Below, piece by piece: positions 34,441 through 46,765 of a stretch of 64,000 bases of DNA. Numbering within the stretch: the first letter of the stretch is position 1; each line of letters begins with the position of its first letter. The notes under the pieces are model-generated. The model worked only from the letters and a program-made list of their open reading frames with translations, ran no database searches and was not told the origin of the DNA. Source of the DNA: Bubalus kerabau (Eukaryota; Chordata; Mammalia; Artiodactyla; Bovidae); the NCBI RefSeq assembly GCF_029407905.1, contig NC_073642.1, forward strand, positions 5,270,001-5,334,000. Reading direction: 5' to 3'. The translations under genes were made by a program, and so were the position numbers.

Positions 34441-36985
34441 CACAGTCTCTTCCAGAAAATAGAAAAACAGGGAACACTCTTCTGGTGTTTTTATGAAGTT
34501 AATGTTATCTGATAGCAAAACCTGATAAAGGCAGTGTACTAAACTGTAGTTTAGATTCTTTCATGAACTTAAATGCAAAGAACTTCAACAAATATTAGCA
34601 AATAGAATCTGGAAAGGATAAAGGAACTATACACTATGACCAAGTCAGATTTATACCAGATATGTAAGGCTGGTTCAACTTGATTTCAAAATCAACCAAT
34701 GCAATCCACTAAAGCAATGAGCTAAAGAAAAAAATCATGTGATCATATTGTTTGATGTATGAAATGTATTTGATAAAACTAATACCTATTTATGATTAAA
34801 AGCTCTCAGCAAACTAGGGATAAGGAGAAGCTTCTTTAAATTGATACAGGAAGCATTTAAAATATTCTAACAAAACCTGCAGCTAACATTAGACTTAATG
34901 GTGAAAGACTGAGAATCAGAAACAAGGTAAGGTTGTATGCTTTCACAGCTCTCGTTCAACATGGTGGTTCAAGCCATTGCAATATAGCCAAAATTAAAAA
35001 AAGGCATATGTATTGGAAAGAATAAAATAAAAACCTGTCAATTTACAGGTAACCTGATTGTCATGTAAATTTCATAAGGAATCTGTAAAATAGAATTAAT
35101 GAATTTAGCAAGGTCTCAGGATAAAAGATCATCACACAAATTTAATTTGCATATAATAATAAAGAATATATAGAATTAAAAACATAATAGCATTTGTGAT
35201 TGCTCAAAAAATGAAATACTTAGGTATATATCTAACAAAATATGTATGAATTCTCTATGCTAAAAATTATACGATGCTGGTGAAAAAAATTAGAGAAGCC
35301 CTAAATAAATACAGAAATATTTTGTTCCTGCATTGGAAGACTCAACAAAATAAAGATGTCAGTTTTCTCCTATATAGTATATTTAATGTAATTCCTATCA
35401 AAATAGCACAAGGTTTTGCTGGATATAAGACAAACTTATTTAAAATTTATATGGAGTTTTATAAGACCTAAAATAGCTGGAACAATTTTGAAAAAGGAGA
35501 ATAAAGTTGGGGGAATTAGTCTGCCTGATTTTAGGGCTTTGGATATAGCAACACTAATAATAAAGTGTAATCTGGCCAAGGAATAAACAGATAATTCCAT
35601 GAAACAGAATGGAGAATCCAGAAATAGACCCACACAGTTATGCTCAGCTGATTTTTGACACAGGCAAACAAATAAGCAGCTCTTTATTTTTAAAATGGAG
35701 AAGTTCTCAGGACCTAAGTCTAGTAAAAATAAATTTTAGGCTTGACAAAGATTCATAAAGATCAACAACTACAAAACAGTAAGCTGATCTCATTACAATT
35801 AAGACCCTGCCAAAGACCTTTAAAGAGGATGAAATTACAATTTACAAATTGAGAGAAAATATTTCCAAACCACATACCCAACAATACACCAAGGTCTAGA
35901 ACTTAAAAAGGAGTCTCCAACTTAAATGTAAAAAACTGAACCACTAAACCATCCAGTTACAATATGGGCAGAAAGCATGAAGTGACATTTCACCAAAAGA
36001 AGATAAACAAATGACAAATAAAAGTTGTTTAACATTGTTAGCCATTAGAAAAATACAAATTAAAACCACAGAAAGATATGAGTGCACACCTATCAGAATG
36101 ACTAAAACAAAAAAATAGTGATAATGCCAAATGCTGACATTTGGAACTAGAATGTGGAGAATTCAGAATACTTATATATGTCTGGTAAGAATGTAAAATA
36201 GAACAGTTACTGTGGAAAGTAGTTTGGCATTTTCTTACAAAGCTTTGCATGTATTTATTATCTAGTCCATTTCATCCTTGGGCATTTGTCACTAAGAAAT
36301 GAAAGCTTATGTCTACATAAGAGCATGTACAAACCTGTTCATAACAGGTTTATGTATAATTCCAACTCTGGAAAGAGCCAAATCTTTCAGTTGACAAGAA
36401 TGGTTAAACAACCTGTGATACATTCTACCATGGAACACTCCTCAACTTTGAAAAGGAATTAACTATTGACATACAGAACAATTTGAATGGTTCTCAAGGG
36501 AATCAAGCTGAATAAAGGAAACCTACTCAGAAGATTATATACTGTATGATTGCCTTTATGTAATAGTGAGATGATGAAATTATAGCAACAGAGACTGACT
36601 TAGTGGCTGCCAGATGTTGGGGGATATGTGGGGAGGCAAAAGAAAGATAATTATGGATAAGAAAGAGTTGCATGAGAGATCCTTGTAATGGAGCAGCTCT
36701 GTCTTTACTGTGATGGAGGTGATATGAGTCTACATGTGATAAAATAGCATAGAACTAAGTTCACACACATATACATTATCCACAAACGCAATACACTATT
36801 CATCAACTTTATTCGGACTGTGCAGGCAAACTGGTGCAACCTGAATAAAGTTGATGGATCCTGTTTGTTAATTTGTTATGTGGTTTTGCAAGATGTTATC
36901 ATTGGGGAAAACTAGGTGAAGGGCATGGGTAGTGTTTGCATCATTTCTTAAAACTGAATGTGAACCTTAATGATCTCAAAAAGAA
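34441..36985 (+). mobile_element. Ancient L1 LINE, sense, RT to 3' UTR
   Basis: Diverged sense L1 ORF2 from the RT (about 34.6 kb) through the C-terminal region (35.9-36.5 kb) into a 3' UTR near 36.9 kb. A short plus frame at 35274-35471 carries the 'IPIKIAQG' type of L1 block. No catalytic YADD is preserved in frame. Confidence 0.75.
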
Positions 36986-37618
36986 AGTTAAAATGCATGT
37001 TTTTTTGCATGTATCTGGATGTGTTAAGAAAGATTTGGACATTATTGTATTCAATGAAGACTTGTGGTCTGAGTGAGGCTCTTCACGGCAGGCGCCACTG
37101 AGTGTGTAATTTGTATTTTGAGAACCCACACAGCCTTGCTGCTAGCAGGCCACTCAAGTGTGAACAAGGCCTCCTTCTGTCAGAGCTCCTCAAAACTAGG
37201 TCTGCCTCTTGGGCTTGGCTTAGCAAGGGCCACGTGTGCAGTTAAATACGTTGGCTGCTATCAATATTAGATGCTTTTGAAGCCAGTTAAGTCATTTTCA
37301 TCTTAAAAATGTAAGATCCTGAAAACTGCCATTGTCCACACAGTTTTGGAAATGAAAGTTTTTGTTTTTTTGTTATGACTTGCTTCTTTATTCCTAGTGG
37401 TCTGATTATTTGAGGATTTTGGAATAACTAATCAGAGGAGTTAGAAACACAAATTTGGCTCTAAAAATGATTTGAAGGCATATTTCTTTCCCTCATGAGC
37501 TATCAGATAAATTGCCTGGCTTAATAATAATAATAATAGGTTTTCTAGGAGATGGGGATTTCACATGGTGGGAGACTTTATTATGAAAAGAGTATTTGCA
37601 TGAATTTAGAGAATATTT
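36986..37618. other. Unassigned sequence with a short (TAA)n
   Basis: No gene is recognised. A small (TAA)n run lies at about 37,522-37,538. Confidence 0.4.
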
Positions 37619-37765
37619 GGGCTTCCCTGGTGGCTCAGACAGTAAGGAGTCTGCCTGCAATGCAGTAGACTCGGGGGTTTGATCCCTGGGTTAGGAAGAT
37701 CCTCTGGAGAAGGAAATGGCAACCCACTCGAGTATTCTTGCCTGGGAAATCCCATGGACAGAGGA
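37619..37765 (+). mobile_element. Bov-tA SINE, sense, 3' truncated
   Basis: The head gggcttccctggtggctcag and body are intact up to about 37,765. The terminal third of the usual element is missing. Confidence 0.9.
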
Positions 37766-38189
37766 TATGATGCTATGAATTAAATCACAGAATTTCCCCC
37801 ACACTAACTAATGAGCTCAATTCTCCCAGTACAAGTGTCAACAGGGAATAATTTTAGTATTTAAATTTAGTATGTGTGTTTGCTAGTATCTGATTTCTCA
37901 ATGTAAATATGGTATCTGAGTGTGTTTGTATTTTTTCTTCCACAGCCCAAGGGTACTACCCTTATTAAAAATTAACCATGTGTCAAATGTTGAAAATCCT
38001 GGGAAAAACAAAACTGCCATTGATAGAAATAATGCAGCATAATTGCTAGCTAATATCTCTACAGTGTTTTTCTTTAAAAAGTTAAAAATACTGATTGTGC
38101 CAAGCTTCAGATTGGTGAATTATGAAGTAAGTAATAGTCATTGTACAAGAAAAACACTCCTCTGTTACTCTTTTATTCTCCCATACTCA
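37766..38189. other. Unassigned AT-rich sequence
   Basis: No gene or repeat family is recognised. Confidence 0.35.
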
Positions 38190-39345
38190 CACCATTTCTG
38201 ACAGCAGATGTGGGACTTTTCCCACACTAAACAATTCTGTGACACCAGCTCAATGTCCTGCAGTTTAACTCAATTCTAACTCTGTCTACCTGGAGAGAGC
38301 TTCAGATTCCACATTGAAGGACTTAGTCTCATAAGAAAATCTCTACCTCAGATGCTAATCACAAGTCTGAGGTTGTCACCTATACTTCTGACCAATCAGC
38401 TATAAATCAAGATACCCTTCCTTGGGTTGGATGATTTGCTAGCCTGACTCACAGAACTCAGGGATATACTTATTGTTTACTAGCTTCTTATATCAATATA
38501 ATAAAAGCCACCATAGAGGATACAGATGAACAGCCAGATGAAGAGATACATAGCATAAGGTTTGGGAGGGTCCCAACCATAGGAACTTCTGTCCCCATGG
38601 AGTTGGGGTGTATCACCCTTTTGGCACAGGGATATGTTTCCTAACTTGGAAGCTAGTGGGATTTTTATGGGGGCTTCATCATATAAGCCTAATCAATGAT
38701 TAACTTCAGTCCCACTCTTCTCCCCTTCCTGGAGTGTGGGGTGGGAGCTGTGCCTGAAAACTGTAATATTCTAATCTTGACCTCACCTTTCTGATGGCCA
38801 GACCCCATCCTGAATCTCTCAGGTGCCTACCAAGAGTTGTCTTGATATTACAAAAAACTTTTTTATCACCTAGGAAATTCCAAGGGATTTAGAAGCTCTG
38901 TGTCTGAAGTTGGGTCAAAGGTCAAATATTAGAACAAAAGATGTTAATGCTCTTATCACTTAGGGAATTGCAAGGTTTTAGAAGCTCTGTTCCAGGAACC
39001 AGGGACAGAAACCAATATATGCGTATATATTATTTTATAGTCATATTCATCAGAAAAGGCGATGGCACCCCACTCCAGTACTCTTGCCTGGAAAATCCCA
39101 TGAACAGAGGAGCCTTGTAGGCTGCAGTCCATGGGATCATGAAGAGTCGGACATGACTGAGTGACTTCCCTTTCACTTTTCACTTTCATGCATTGGACAA
39201 GGAACTAGCAACCCACTCCAGTGTTCTTGTCTGGAGAATCCCAGGGACGGGGAAGCCTGGTGGGCTGCCGTCTATGGAGTCACACAGAGTTGGACACGAC
39301 TGAAGTGACGCAGCAGCAGCAGCAGCATAGTCATATTTATAATCT
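38190..39345. mobile_element. Old endogenous retroviral LTR (family not named), copy A
   Basis: A roughly 0.85-1.1 kb LTR-like unit. A second diverged copy with the same blocks in the same order is at 55.2-57.5 kb (the 'ctgtctacctggaga' block, the 'tctgaccaatcagctataaatc' block and a 'caggaacc...agaaacc' end), which shows it is a dispersed repeat. The length, CCAAT-like and TATAAA-like blocks and mammalian-wide look fit an ERVL or MaLR-age LTR. A Bov-A2 interrupts its end. Confidence 0.55.
39048..39326 (+). mobile_element. Bov-A2 SINE, full dimer
   Basis: Two Bov-A units with the internal tttcacttttcactttcatg linker and a (CAG)n tail. A perfect 11-bp TSD, atagtcatatt, lies at 39037-39047 and 39327-39337, inside the end of the old LTR. 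Confidence 0.95.
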
Positions 39346-40783
39346 TTCTCACCTTAAATGAATGTGGAAAATTTAACAGTTGTTTGTGCCCTGTCTTCAT
39401 CACATGGTAATACCCTCAGTGGCACCTCACAACTAGCCTTGGGAGGTTCCAGGCTTCCTGGAGTCCTTGTCTCTTCCTTGGAATGGACCCCCTTTGTTTC
39501 AAGGGTTGGTGAAGCCATGTTCAGTTCAGTTCAGTTCAGTCAGTCACTCAGTCGTGTGTAATGCTTAAAGGTAACTCCTCTGGTGTCAAAGGTCCCCAGT
39601 CAGGCATACATGGGAGCCGCTGCCCCCCGGGGGTGCTCAGAGCAGGGCCTGTTGGGATGAAACAGGGATGCCCTTCGGGGGAGGGAATCAGAAGCAACAG
39701 GACCAGTGTTTCCACCAAAGGATGGTCAGGCAGCTCCGGAGAGGAGAAGGGTATAAAGGAATTGCTTTCCCTTTAAGTCTTTATTCATTAGCTCTTACAA
39801 GTAACAACACAACAGTGTATTAAAAGCAGTCAACTCCCCTTTCTGTTCTCTGTTTTCTTCCCACCTGCTTGAGGTGACAAAACATCAATAGCTTAGGATA
39901 CATATGCCCGCAGGTTTCTCTCGGCTCTTTTAGAGTGCTCAGATACAGAATACATGCCTTTTAAATGATCCTTTGACATAGCTGCTTTTCATGGTTAGAA
40001 CTTTCTTTAATGATTAGTGAGGAAAAAATTAAGCACTGGTTTTAAGGAACAAAAGGCAACCTCAGCCAGAACCTTGTGGAACTGTGGAGCTCAGTATGTG
40101 TAAATTACCAAGTTGAAACAGTTTCACTGCAATATACATGCATACAATAGTCACAGAAAATGAACATCCCTTGCTTTATTGTGTTTGGGAAAGGAAAAAG
40201 CCTACTTCTAAGGAAATGTGAAGTCACATGAAAAATAACCATTTTAAGCTCTTATTTGTAGAAGGTTCAGCTATATTTTCTATTTCAAAACAAAGATTTC
40301 AGTAATTTTCTATGATATCTTTTCTAACTTTTTGCCCATGGCACTTGACTGCATCATATGTGTAAGCAATGATAGACTAATGCATCCTGACAGAGTGCTC
40401 CTGCTTTCCAGAGGCTTTTGTAGGGTCACAGGCATGGCCCGCTAAAAGCCAAGATGTCCTGGCTTTCAAGAATGAATGTAGGTGCTGCTCATTCAGGGAG
40501 CTGTGAATTTTGAGTGTACTTTAATGTTTGCCAGCTGGTTTGTAGTTTTGTTTATAGACTGCATTAAATCTTTTCTGTCACTTATTTACCCACTGAGGAA
40601 ACATTGAAGGCTGCCTAGACCTTCAGCATAAAGGTCTAGGTGGTGCTGTTTTAAAAACAGCTGGTGCTGTTTTATGCATTTGTTATACAGGCATTACTTA
40701 TGTTTCCTGTGAGATGTTAAACTGCATTAAATGGGCATTTCAACATAGCTTTTTTCTCATAACTGGGTTACTCTGCCTGGGTA
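39346..40783. other. Unassigned sequence
   Basis: No gene is recognised apart from the tiny BovB end noted separately. Frames at 39358-39561 and 39561-39776 (plus) have no motif. Confidence 0.35.
39519..39558 (-). mobile_element. BovB 3' terminus, ~40 bp fragment, antisense
   Basis: The (GTTCA)n-like BovB tail plus the first 20 bp of the 3' end (cactcagtcgtgt). This is one of the shortest recognisable BovB insertions possible. Confidence 0.8.
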
Positions 40784-40796
40784 GGAACAAAAGCCT

Positions 40797-40925
40797 GCTG
40801 CTGCTGCTAAGTCGCTTCAGTTGTGTCCGACTCTTAGCGACCCCATGGACTGCAGCCTACCAGGTTCCTCAGTCCATGGGATTTTCCAGGCAAGAGTACT
40901 GGAGTGGGGTGCCATTGCCTTCTCC
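40797..40925 (-). mobile_element. Bov-A SINE monomer, antisense
   Basis: It starts with (GCT)n, the reverse of the AGC tail, and ends at the ctccgg boundary. A perfect 13-bp TSD, ggaacaaaagcct, lies at 40784-40796 and 40926-40938. Confidence 0.95.
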
Positions 40926-41170
40926 GGAACAAAAGCCTAGTTGCCCTCTATCTCCTTGTTTGAACAGTATATGAAAAATGCAATACACTGAAATACAAGT
41001 AAATGAATTCACAAGAAAATCATTATAACAAATTGCATTATTTCTTGCCAATGCTATCTATGTGTAGCTATAAAATTTTTTTAGAATTTAAAAGTATAAT
41101 TAAGGGATCCAGAGAGAACAAATAGTGGTATTTAATATTAAGTGACAGACTTATGCTCTAATATATCAAT

Positions 41171-41529
41171 TGTTGTTCTTCAGTTCCTAAGTCATATCCA
41201 GCTCTTTGTGACCCCATGGACTACAACACAACAGGCTTCCCTGCCCTTCACCATCTCCCAGGTTTGCTCAAACTTGTGTCCATTGAGTCAGCGATGCCAT
41301 CCATCCAACCATCTCATCTTCTGTTCACCCCTTCTACTCCTGCCTTCAGTCTTTCCCAGCATCAGGGTCTTTTCCAATGAGTTGGCTGTTCACGTCAGGT
41401 GGACAAAGTATTGGAGCTCAGCTTCAGCATCAATCCTTCCAATGAGTATTCAGCATGGATCACCTTTACGATGGACTGGTTTGATATCCTTGCTGTCCAA
41501 GGGACTCTCAAGAGTCTTCTCCAGCACAC
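41171..41529 (-). mobile_element. BovB LINE, 3' 360 bp, antisense
   Basis: BovB 3' end with flanking atcaat at 41165-41170 and 41530-41535. Removal restores continuous old L1 sequence. Confidence 0.85.
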
Positions 41530-41582
41530 ATCAATAATGATATTAAAATGTAAATGGCCAAAATACACCAATTAAAAGATAG

Positions 41583-41760
41583 GGACTTCCTGTTGGTCCA
41601 GTGGCCAAGACTCTATGTTCGCAATGCAGGGGGCCTGGGTTTGATCCTGATCAGAGAACTATTTCCCACATGCTGCAACTAGGAGTTCCCATGATGCAAC
41701 TAGAAAGATTCCACATGCTGCAACTAAGACCAAGCACACCCAAATAAATAAATATTTTTT
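41583..41760 (+). mobile_element. CHR-type tRNA-Glu SINE, sense
   Basis: The head variant ggacttcctgttggtccagtgg is followed by repeated 'tgctgcaact' units and an (AAAT)n end. The flanks taaaagatag and aaaaagacag are similar, and the old L1 reads on across them. Confidence 0.8.
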
Positions 41761-41794
41761 AAAAAGACAGATATAGGCAGAGTAGATTAAGAAT

Positions 41795-41880
41795 TTTGTA
41801 AAGTTTAAAAATAAAATAAAATTAAAAAAAAAATACAACTTTGCACCCCCCAAAAATAAATAAATAAATAAAATAAAAAT
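41795..41880 (+). mobile_element. Very short L1 3' tail plus (AAAT)n
   Basis: The final roughly 38 bp of the young L1 3' UTR (ttgtaaagtttaaaaataaa...) and its A-rich tail, then an (AAAT)n microsatellite at 41,853-41,879. Confidence 0.75.
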
Positions 41881-42432
41881 AGATGTAAATAATTCAACTA
41901 TATGTTGTTTATTTTTATTTTATTTTTTTTCTCTTTTTGGAGACTTGGAAAATACAGAACAAGGTTACATATAGTTTCACTATGTATTACAATTATTTTT
42001 TGACTAGATAAATTAAGATTTTTAGTTGGAGTTTCAATATCTAACTCTCAAAAATTAATTGAATGAATGTACACAAAAGTAGAAGGCTATAGTAGACTTG
42101 AAAAGCACTATGAAGCAATTCAACATAATTAAGCTTTATACAATTTTCACACAACAGTAGGATACAGATTCTATTCAAGTTCCCATAGACTATAAACTGG
42201 GAGACACTGGAACATAAAACATATCCAGAGACATAAAAAAGGTGCAAAAAATTCGTGGTGTAAAGGTATTGAAATCATACAGAATCTATTCTCTTATCAT
42301 TGTGGAATTATGTTAAAAATCAGTATCAAAATATATTTGAAAATAACCCACATATTTTCAAGTGCAATGTAACTTTATCAACAGAGATTTTTGACTTAAC
42401 CAATGAATGCCTCAATAAAGTTAGAAGACTGA

Positions 42433-42807
42433 AAAAACACAGAGAGTGATTGCAGAGAAGAAAGCATTTAAGTGGGTAATTAATATAAAAATGGGCTTCC
42501 CTGGTAGCTCATCTGGTAAAGAATCCACCTGCAATGCCGTACACACTGGTTCAGTCCAGTGTCTGGGTAAGGAAGATCCCTGGAGAAGGGAGAGGCTACA
42601 CACTCCAGTATTCTTGGGCTTCCCTGGTGGTTTAGATATTAAAGAATCTGCCTGAAATGCAAGGAGACATGGATTGGGAAGATGCCTTGGAGAAGGGAAT
42701 GGCTACCTACTCCAGTATGTGGGTAGAACACTGTGTTTCTCTGGAAAAACACAGAGAGTGATTGCAGAGATGAAAGCATTTAAGTGGGAAATTAATATAA
42801 AAATGGG
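42433..42807 (+). repeat. 63-bp direct repeats flanking two SINE pieces
   Basis: The L1 segment at 42433-42495 is repeated at 42745-42807 with two mismatches. Between the copies lie 249 bp holding two partial Bov-tA elements. The repeat is far longer than a normal 7-20 bp TSD. Confidence 0.9.
42493..42743 (+). mobile_element. Two tandem partial Bov-tA SINEs
   Basis: Two heads (gggcttccctggtagctc near 42,493 and gggcttccctggtggttt near 42,617), each followed by a truncated body. Neither has a full 3' end. Confidence 0.9.
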
Positions 42808-42890
42808 AAGTTAATATCAAAGATACTTTAAAAACCTGATGTATTTGGAAATTAAATGTCTACTTTTAAATAAAGGGTATATCTAAGAAG

Positions 42891-43074
42891 GGGCTTCCCT
42901 TGTGACTCAGCTAATAAAGAATACCAGCAATGCGGGAGACCTGGGTTCCATCCCTGGGTTGGGAAGATCCCCTGAAGAAGGGAAAGGGTACACACTCCAG
43001 TATTCTAGCCTGGAGAATTCCATGGACTGTATAGACTATGGGGTCAAAAAGAATTGGACATGACTGAGTGACTT
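42891..43074 (+). mobile_element. Bov-tA SINE, sense
   Basis: Full-length Bov-tA from the gggcttcccttg head to gagtgactt. It abuts the BovB at 43,077. Confidence 0.9.
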
Positions 43075-43076
43075 AA

Positions 43077-44885
43077 GTAAAGGAAAGATATGCCCATCTG
43101 AATGCAGAGTTCCAAAGAATATCAAGGAGAGATAAGAAAGACTTCCCCAGTGATCAGTCCAAAGAAATAGAGGAAGACAATAGAATTGGAAAAACTAGAG
43201 ATTTCTTCAAGAAAATCAGAGAACATTTCATGTAAAGATGGGCACAATAAAGGACAGAAATGGTATGGACCTAAAAGAAGCAGAGGATATTAAGAAGAGG
43301 TGGCAACAATACACAGAAAAACTATACAAAAGAGATCTTCATGACCCAGATAATCATGATGGTGTGATCACTGACCTAGAGCAAGACATCCTGGAATGCA
43401 AAGTCAAGTGGGCCTTAGCAAGCATCACTACGAACAAAGCTAATGGAGGTGATGGAATTTCAGCGAGATATTTCAAAACCTAAAAGATGATGCTGTTAAA
43501 GTGTTGCACTCTATATGCCAGCAAATTTGGAAAACTCAGCAGTGGCCACAGGACTGGAAAAGGTCAGTTTTCATTCCAATCCCAAAGAAAGGCAATGACA
43601 AAGAATGTTCAAAGTACCGCACAATTGCACTCATCTCACACGCTAGCAAAGTAATGCTCAAAATTCTCCAAGCCAGGCTTTAACAGTATGTTAACTGTGA
43701 ACTTGCAGGTGTTCAAGCTGGATTTAGAAAAGGCAGAAGGACCATAGATCAAATTGCCAACATCTGGATTATTGAATAAGTGAGAGTTCCAGAGAAGCGT
43801 CTACTTGTGCTTTATTGAATATGCCAAAGCCTTTGACTGTGTGGATCACAACAAACTGGAAAATTCTTCAAGAGATGGAATATCAGGCCACCTTAACGTG
43901 CCTCCTAAGAAATCTGTATGCAGGTCAAGAAGGAACAGTTAGAATCAGACATGGAAAATCGGACTGGTTCCAAATTGGGAAAGGAGTATGTCAAGGTTGT
44001 ATATTGTCACCCTGCTTAACTAACTTCTATGCAGAGTACATCATGAGAAATGCTGGGCTGGAATCAAGTTTGCTGGGATAAATATGAATAACCTCAGATA
44101 CACAGATACACCACCCTTATGGCAGAAAGTGAACAAGAACTAAAGAGAACTAACCAACTTTCTTGATGGAAGTTATAGAGGAGAATGAAAAAGCTGGCTT
44201 AAAACTCAGCATTCAGAAAGCTAACATCATGGCCACAGTCCTGTCACTTCATGGCAAATAGATGGGGAAGCAATGAAAACAGTGAGAGACCTTATTTTGG
44301 GGGGCTACAAAATCACTGCAGATGGTGACTGCAACCAAGAAATTAAAAGATGCTTCTTGGAAGAAAGGCTATGACCAACCTAGACAGCATATTAAAAAGC
44401 AGAGACATCACTTTGCTGATAAAGGTCCGTCTAGTCAAATCTATGGTTTTCCCAGTAGTAGTGTATGGATGTGAATGTTGGACTATAAAGAAAGCTGAGC
44501 GGTGGAGAATTGATGCTTTTGAACTGTGGTGTTGGAGAAGAGTCTTGAGAATCCCTTGGACTGTAAGGAGCTCAAACCAGTCAATCCTAAAAGAAATTAG
44601 TTTTGAATATTCATTGGAAGGACTAATGCTGAAGCTGAAGCTCCAGTAGTTTGGCTGCCTGATGTGAAGAGCTGACTCATTTGAAAAGACCCTGATGCTG
44701 GGAAAGATTGAAGGCAGGAGGAGAAGGGGACAACAGAGAATGAGATGGTTGGATGGCATCACCAACTCGATGGACATGAGTCTGAACAAGTTCTGGGAGT
44801 TGGTGATGGATAGGGAAGCCTGGCATGCTGCAATCCATGAGGTTGCAACGAGTCAGTCATGATTGAGCAACTGAACTGAACTGAA
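43077..44885 (+). mobile_element. BovB LINE, 1.8 kb sense copy with decayed RT
   Basis: Sense BovB from the linker ahead of the RT to the complete 3' tail. Plus frames at 43238-43483, 43501-43683, 43815-44081 and 44350-44649 carry RT N-terminal, finger, palm and C-terminal parts. Each is ended by a frameshift or stop, and YADD is lost to an indel near 44,100. Confidence 0.9.
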
Positions 44886-45110
44886 GTAGACATAGGAAGG
44901 AAAATCAGAAAATATTTGTAACAATAAAAATGAAAAGAGAATTTATCAGAATTTGTTTCATGAGGCTGAAGCTGCTCAATCTAACTAAATACAATGTGGA
45001 ATCTTGAATAAGATATGAAACAAATAATGGATAGTAGCATATAATTTTGTCAAATTTGAACAAAATCAGTACTTTGGTTAATAATACTGTATCACATGTT
45101 AATTTCCTTT
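44886..45110 (+). mobile_element. Ancient L1, sense, right part, reaching 3' UTR
   Basis: The L1 broken at 42,890 resumes (the aaatcagaaaatatttgtaac block) and then changes near 44,960 to what resembles an old L1 3' UTR (ctaaatacaatgtggaatctt), ending at a poly-T run at about 45,109-45,126. The jump from linker to 3' UTR implies an internal deletion. Confidence 0.5.
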
Positions 45111-45942
45111 TTTTTTTTTTTTTTTACAGCATACCATTTCTTTATATTCTCAGGGTTAGAAGTTTCAAGCCTCATTCAGTTTTTTTAAGATCACTTAAAT
45201 AATAAATTTTCTAGATTTTTAGCAGTAATACTGGATGCCAAAATACATGGAAATATATCAAAGTTTTAAGTGAATTAAATTGGAAATCTAGCATTCTATT
45301 TATAGTAAGTCAAAACAAGTGGAATCAAAATGTCATAAATTTTTGGCTAGGCAAATGTTTATAGATTTTCTAATATATATATATATATTATATACACTAC
45401 TTGTATATGTGTGTACAAAAGCTTTTCTACTATGCTTGATAAAGTCTTGAGAAAGAAGAGCAACAATAACAAAGTAAGAGCTGGAGAAATTAGTACACAT
45501 AAACTACATAAAATGGCAGCACTGAATATGAAACAGGAAAAGTAAAACAAGCTAGAAAAAGGTAAAATATCTTCATATAATCCAGTTGTTTTTAAACATG
45601 GCTGCTCATTACAAGCACATCTAGAGTTTTGAGGAAAAGACCAATACCTGGGCATTTATAGTTTTCAAAAATTCAAAGATAATTCTGACACGCATCTGTA
45701 TTTTAAAAAGTGATTACAAGTTTTTCTATTAAATGGTAGAGTTAGTGATATAGAATTCTATTATTTTCTGTTGATGAATCATGATACAGTAGTATTAAGC
45801 TAATAATAGTTACATAACCACAATAGTAAAAGATGTTTCTCAGTATTCACAACCAGTAGCCAGACAAAAAATAAAAGATAATTACACTTGTAAGCCATAC
45901 TAGAAACATGATTAACCTAACAATATAAAATAATTGGATAAC
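45111..45942. other. Mostly unassigned AT-rich sequence with (TA)n
   Basis: No gene. A (TA)n run lies at about 45,374-45,389. A MER5A relic is listed separately. Confidence 0.35.
45582..45712 (+). mobile_element. MER5A-like hAT relic
   Basis: The MER5 order is visible in diverged form: ccagttgtttttaaacatgg, then atctagagttttgag, then cctgggca, then attctgacacgcat. Confidence 0.55.
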
Positions 45943-46135
45943 GCTTAGGGGGTTAAGTAGAGTGATCTGATGCAGCAAACATGAGTTTGATTCCTGGGTT
46001 GGAAAGATCCCTTGGAGGAGGGCCTGTCAACCCACTCCATTATTCTTGCCTGGAGAAACCAATGGATAGAGGAACCTGGTGGGATACAATCCATAGGGTC
46101 ACAAAGAGTCAGACATGACTGAAGGGATTGAGCAC
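45943..46135 (+). mobile_element. Bov-tA SINE, sense, diverged head
   Basis: The body is clear from 45,985 (tgagtttgattcctgggttg) to the cagacatgactgaa end. The head is degenerate, suggesting an older copy. Confidence 0.8.
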
Positions 46136-46147
46136 ACATGCACATGT

Positions 46148-46372
46148 GGTCCTATTACCATTTTCTTAATTGTTTTGGGTTTGTTTTGTGTAGGTCTTTT
46201 CCTTCTCTTGTGTTTCCTGCCTATAGAAGTTCCTTTACTGTTTGTCGTAAAGATGGTTTTGTGGTGCTTAATTCTCTTAAGTTCGCTTGTATGGAAAGCT
46301 TTTGATTTCTCCATCAACTCTGAATGAGAGTATTGCTGGGTAGAGTATTCTCAAATGTAGGTTCTTCCCTTT
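46148..46372 (-). mobile_element. L1 5' UTR, antisense, left part
   Basis: Antisense L1 5' region (the block with 'aaagcttttgatttctccatc' near 46,297). It stops at 46,372 where BovB starts and resumes at 50,323 with the next L1 bases (tcactttaaatat). Confidence 0.8.
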
Positions 46373-46765
46373 CAGTTCAGTTCAGTTTAGTCACTCAGTC
46401 GTGTCCAACTCTTTGGGACCCCATGAATTGCAGCACGCCAGGCCTCCCTGTCCATCACCAACTCCTGGAGTTCACCCAGACTCACGTCCATCAAATCAGT
46501 GATGCCATTCAGCCATCTCATCCTCTGTCGTCCCCTTCTCCTCTTGCCCCCAATCCCTCCCAGCATCAGAGTCTTTTCCAATGAGTCAACTCTTTGCATG
46601 AGAGTACTTTGCATGGCCAAAGTACTGGAGTTTCAGCTTTAGCATCATTCCTTCCAAAGAAATCCCAGAGCTGATCTCCTTCAGAATGGACTTGTTGGAT
46701 CTCCTTGCAGTCCAAGGGACTCTCAAGAGTCTTCTCCAACACTACAGTTCAAAAGCATCAATTCT

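Larger units (their letters stand above)
41060..41911 (+). mobile_element. Old L1, sense, endonuclease region, left part of a split element
   Basis: Pieces of L1 ORF2 endonuclease lie in correct order between later insertions: about 41,060-41,170, 41,530-41,582, 41,761-41,794 and 41,881-41,911. The last piece ends tcaactatatgttgttta, and the next L1 bases in order appear at 52,198 with nearly the same 18 bp. I infer that this is the left part of the L1 at 52.2-54.2 kb. Confidence 0.6.
41945..42890 (+). mobile_element. Ancient L1, sense, ORF2 endonuclease-RT linker
   Basis: Diverged L1 ORF2. The tagttggagtttcaatatct block near 42,023 and the attctattcaagttcccatag block near 42,169 are L1 landmarks. 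It resumes at 44,886 after a SINE and a BovB. The same ORF2 region occurs again at 52.4-52.8 kb, so this is not simply the missing middle of that element. Confidence 0.65.
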
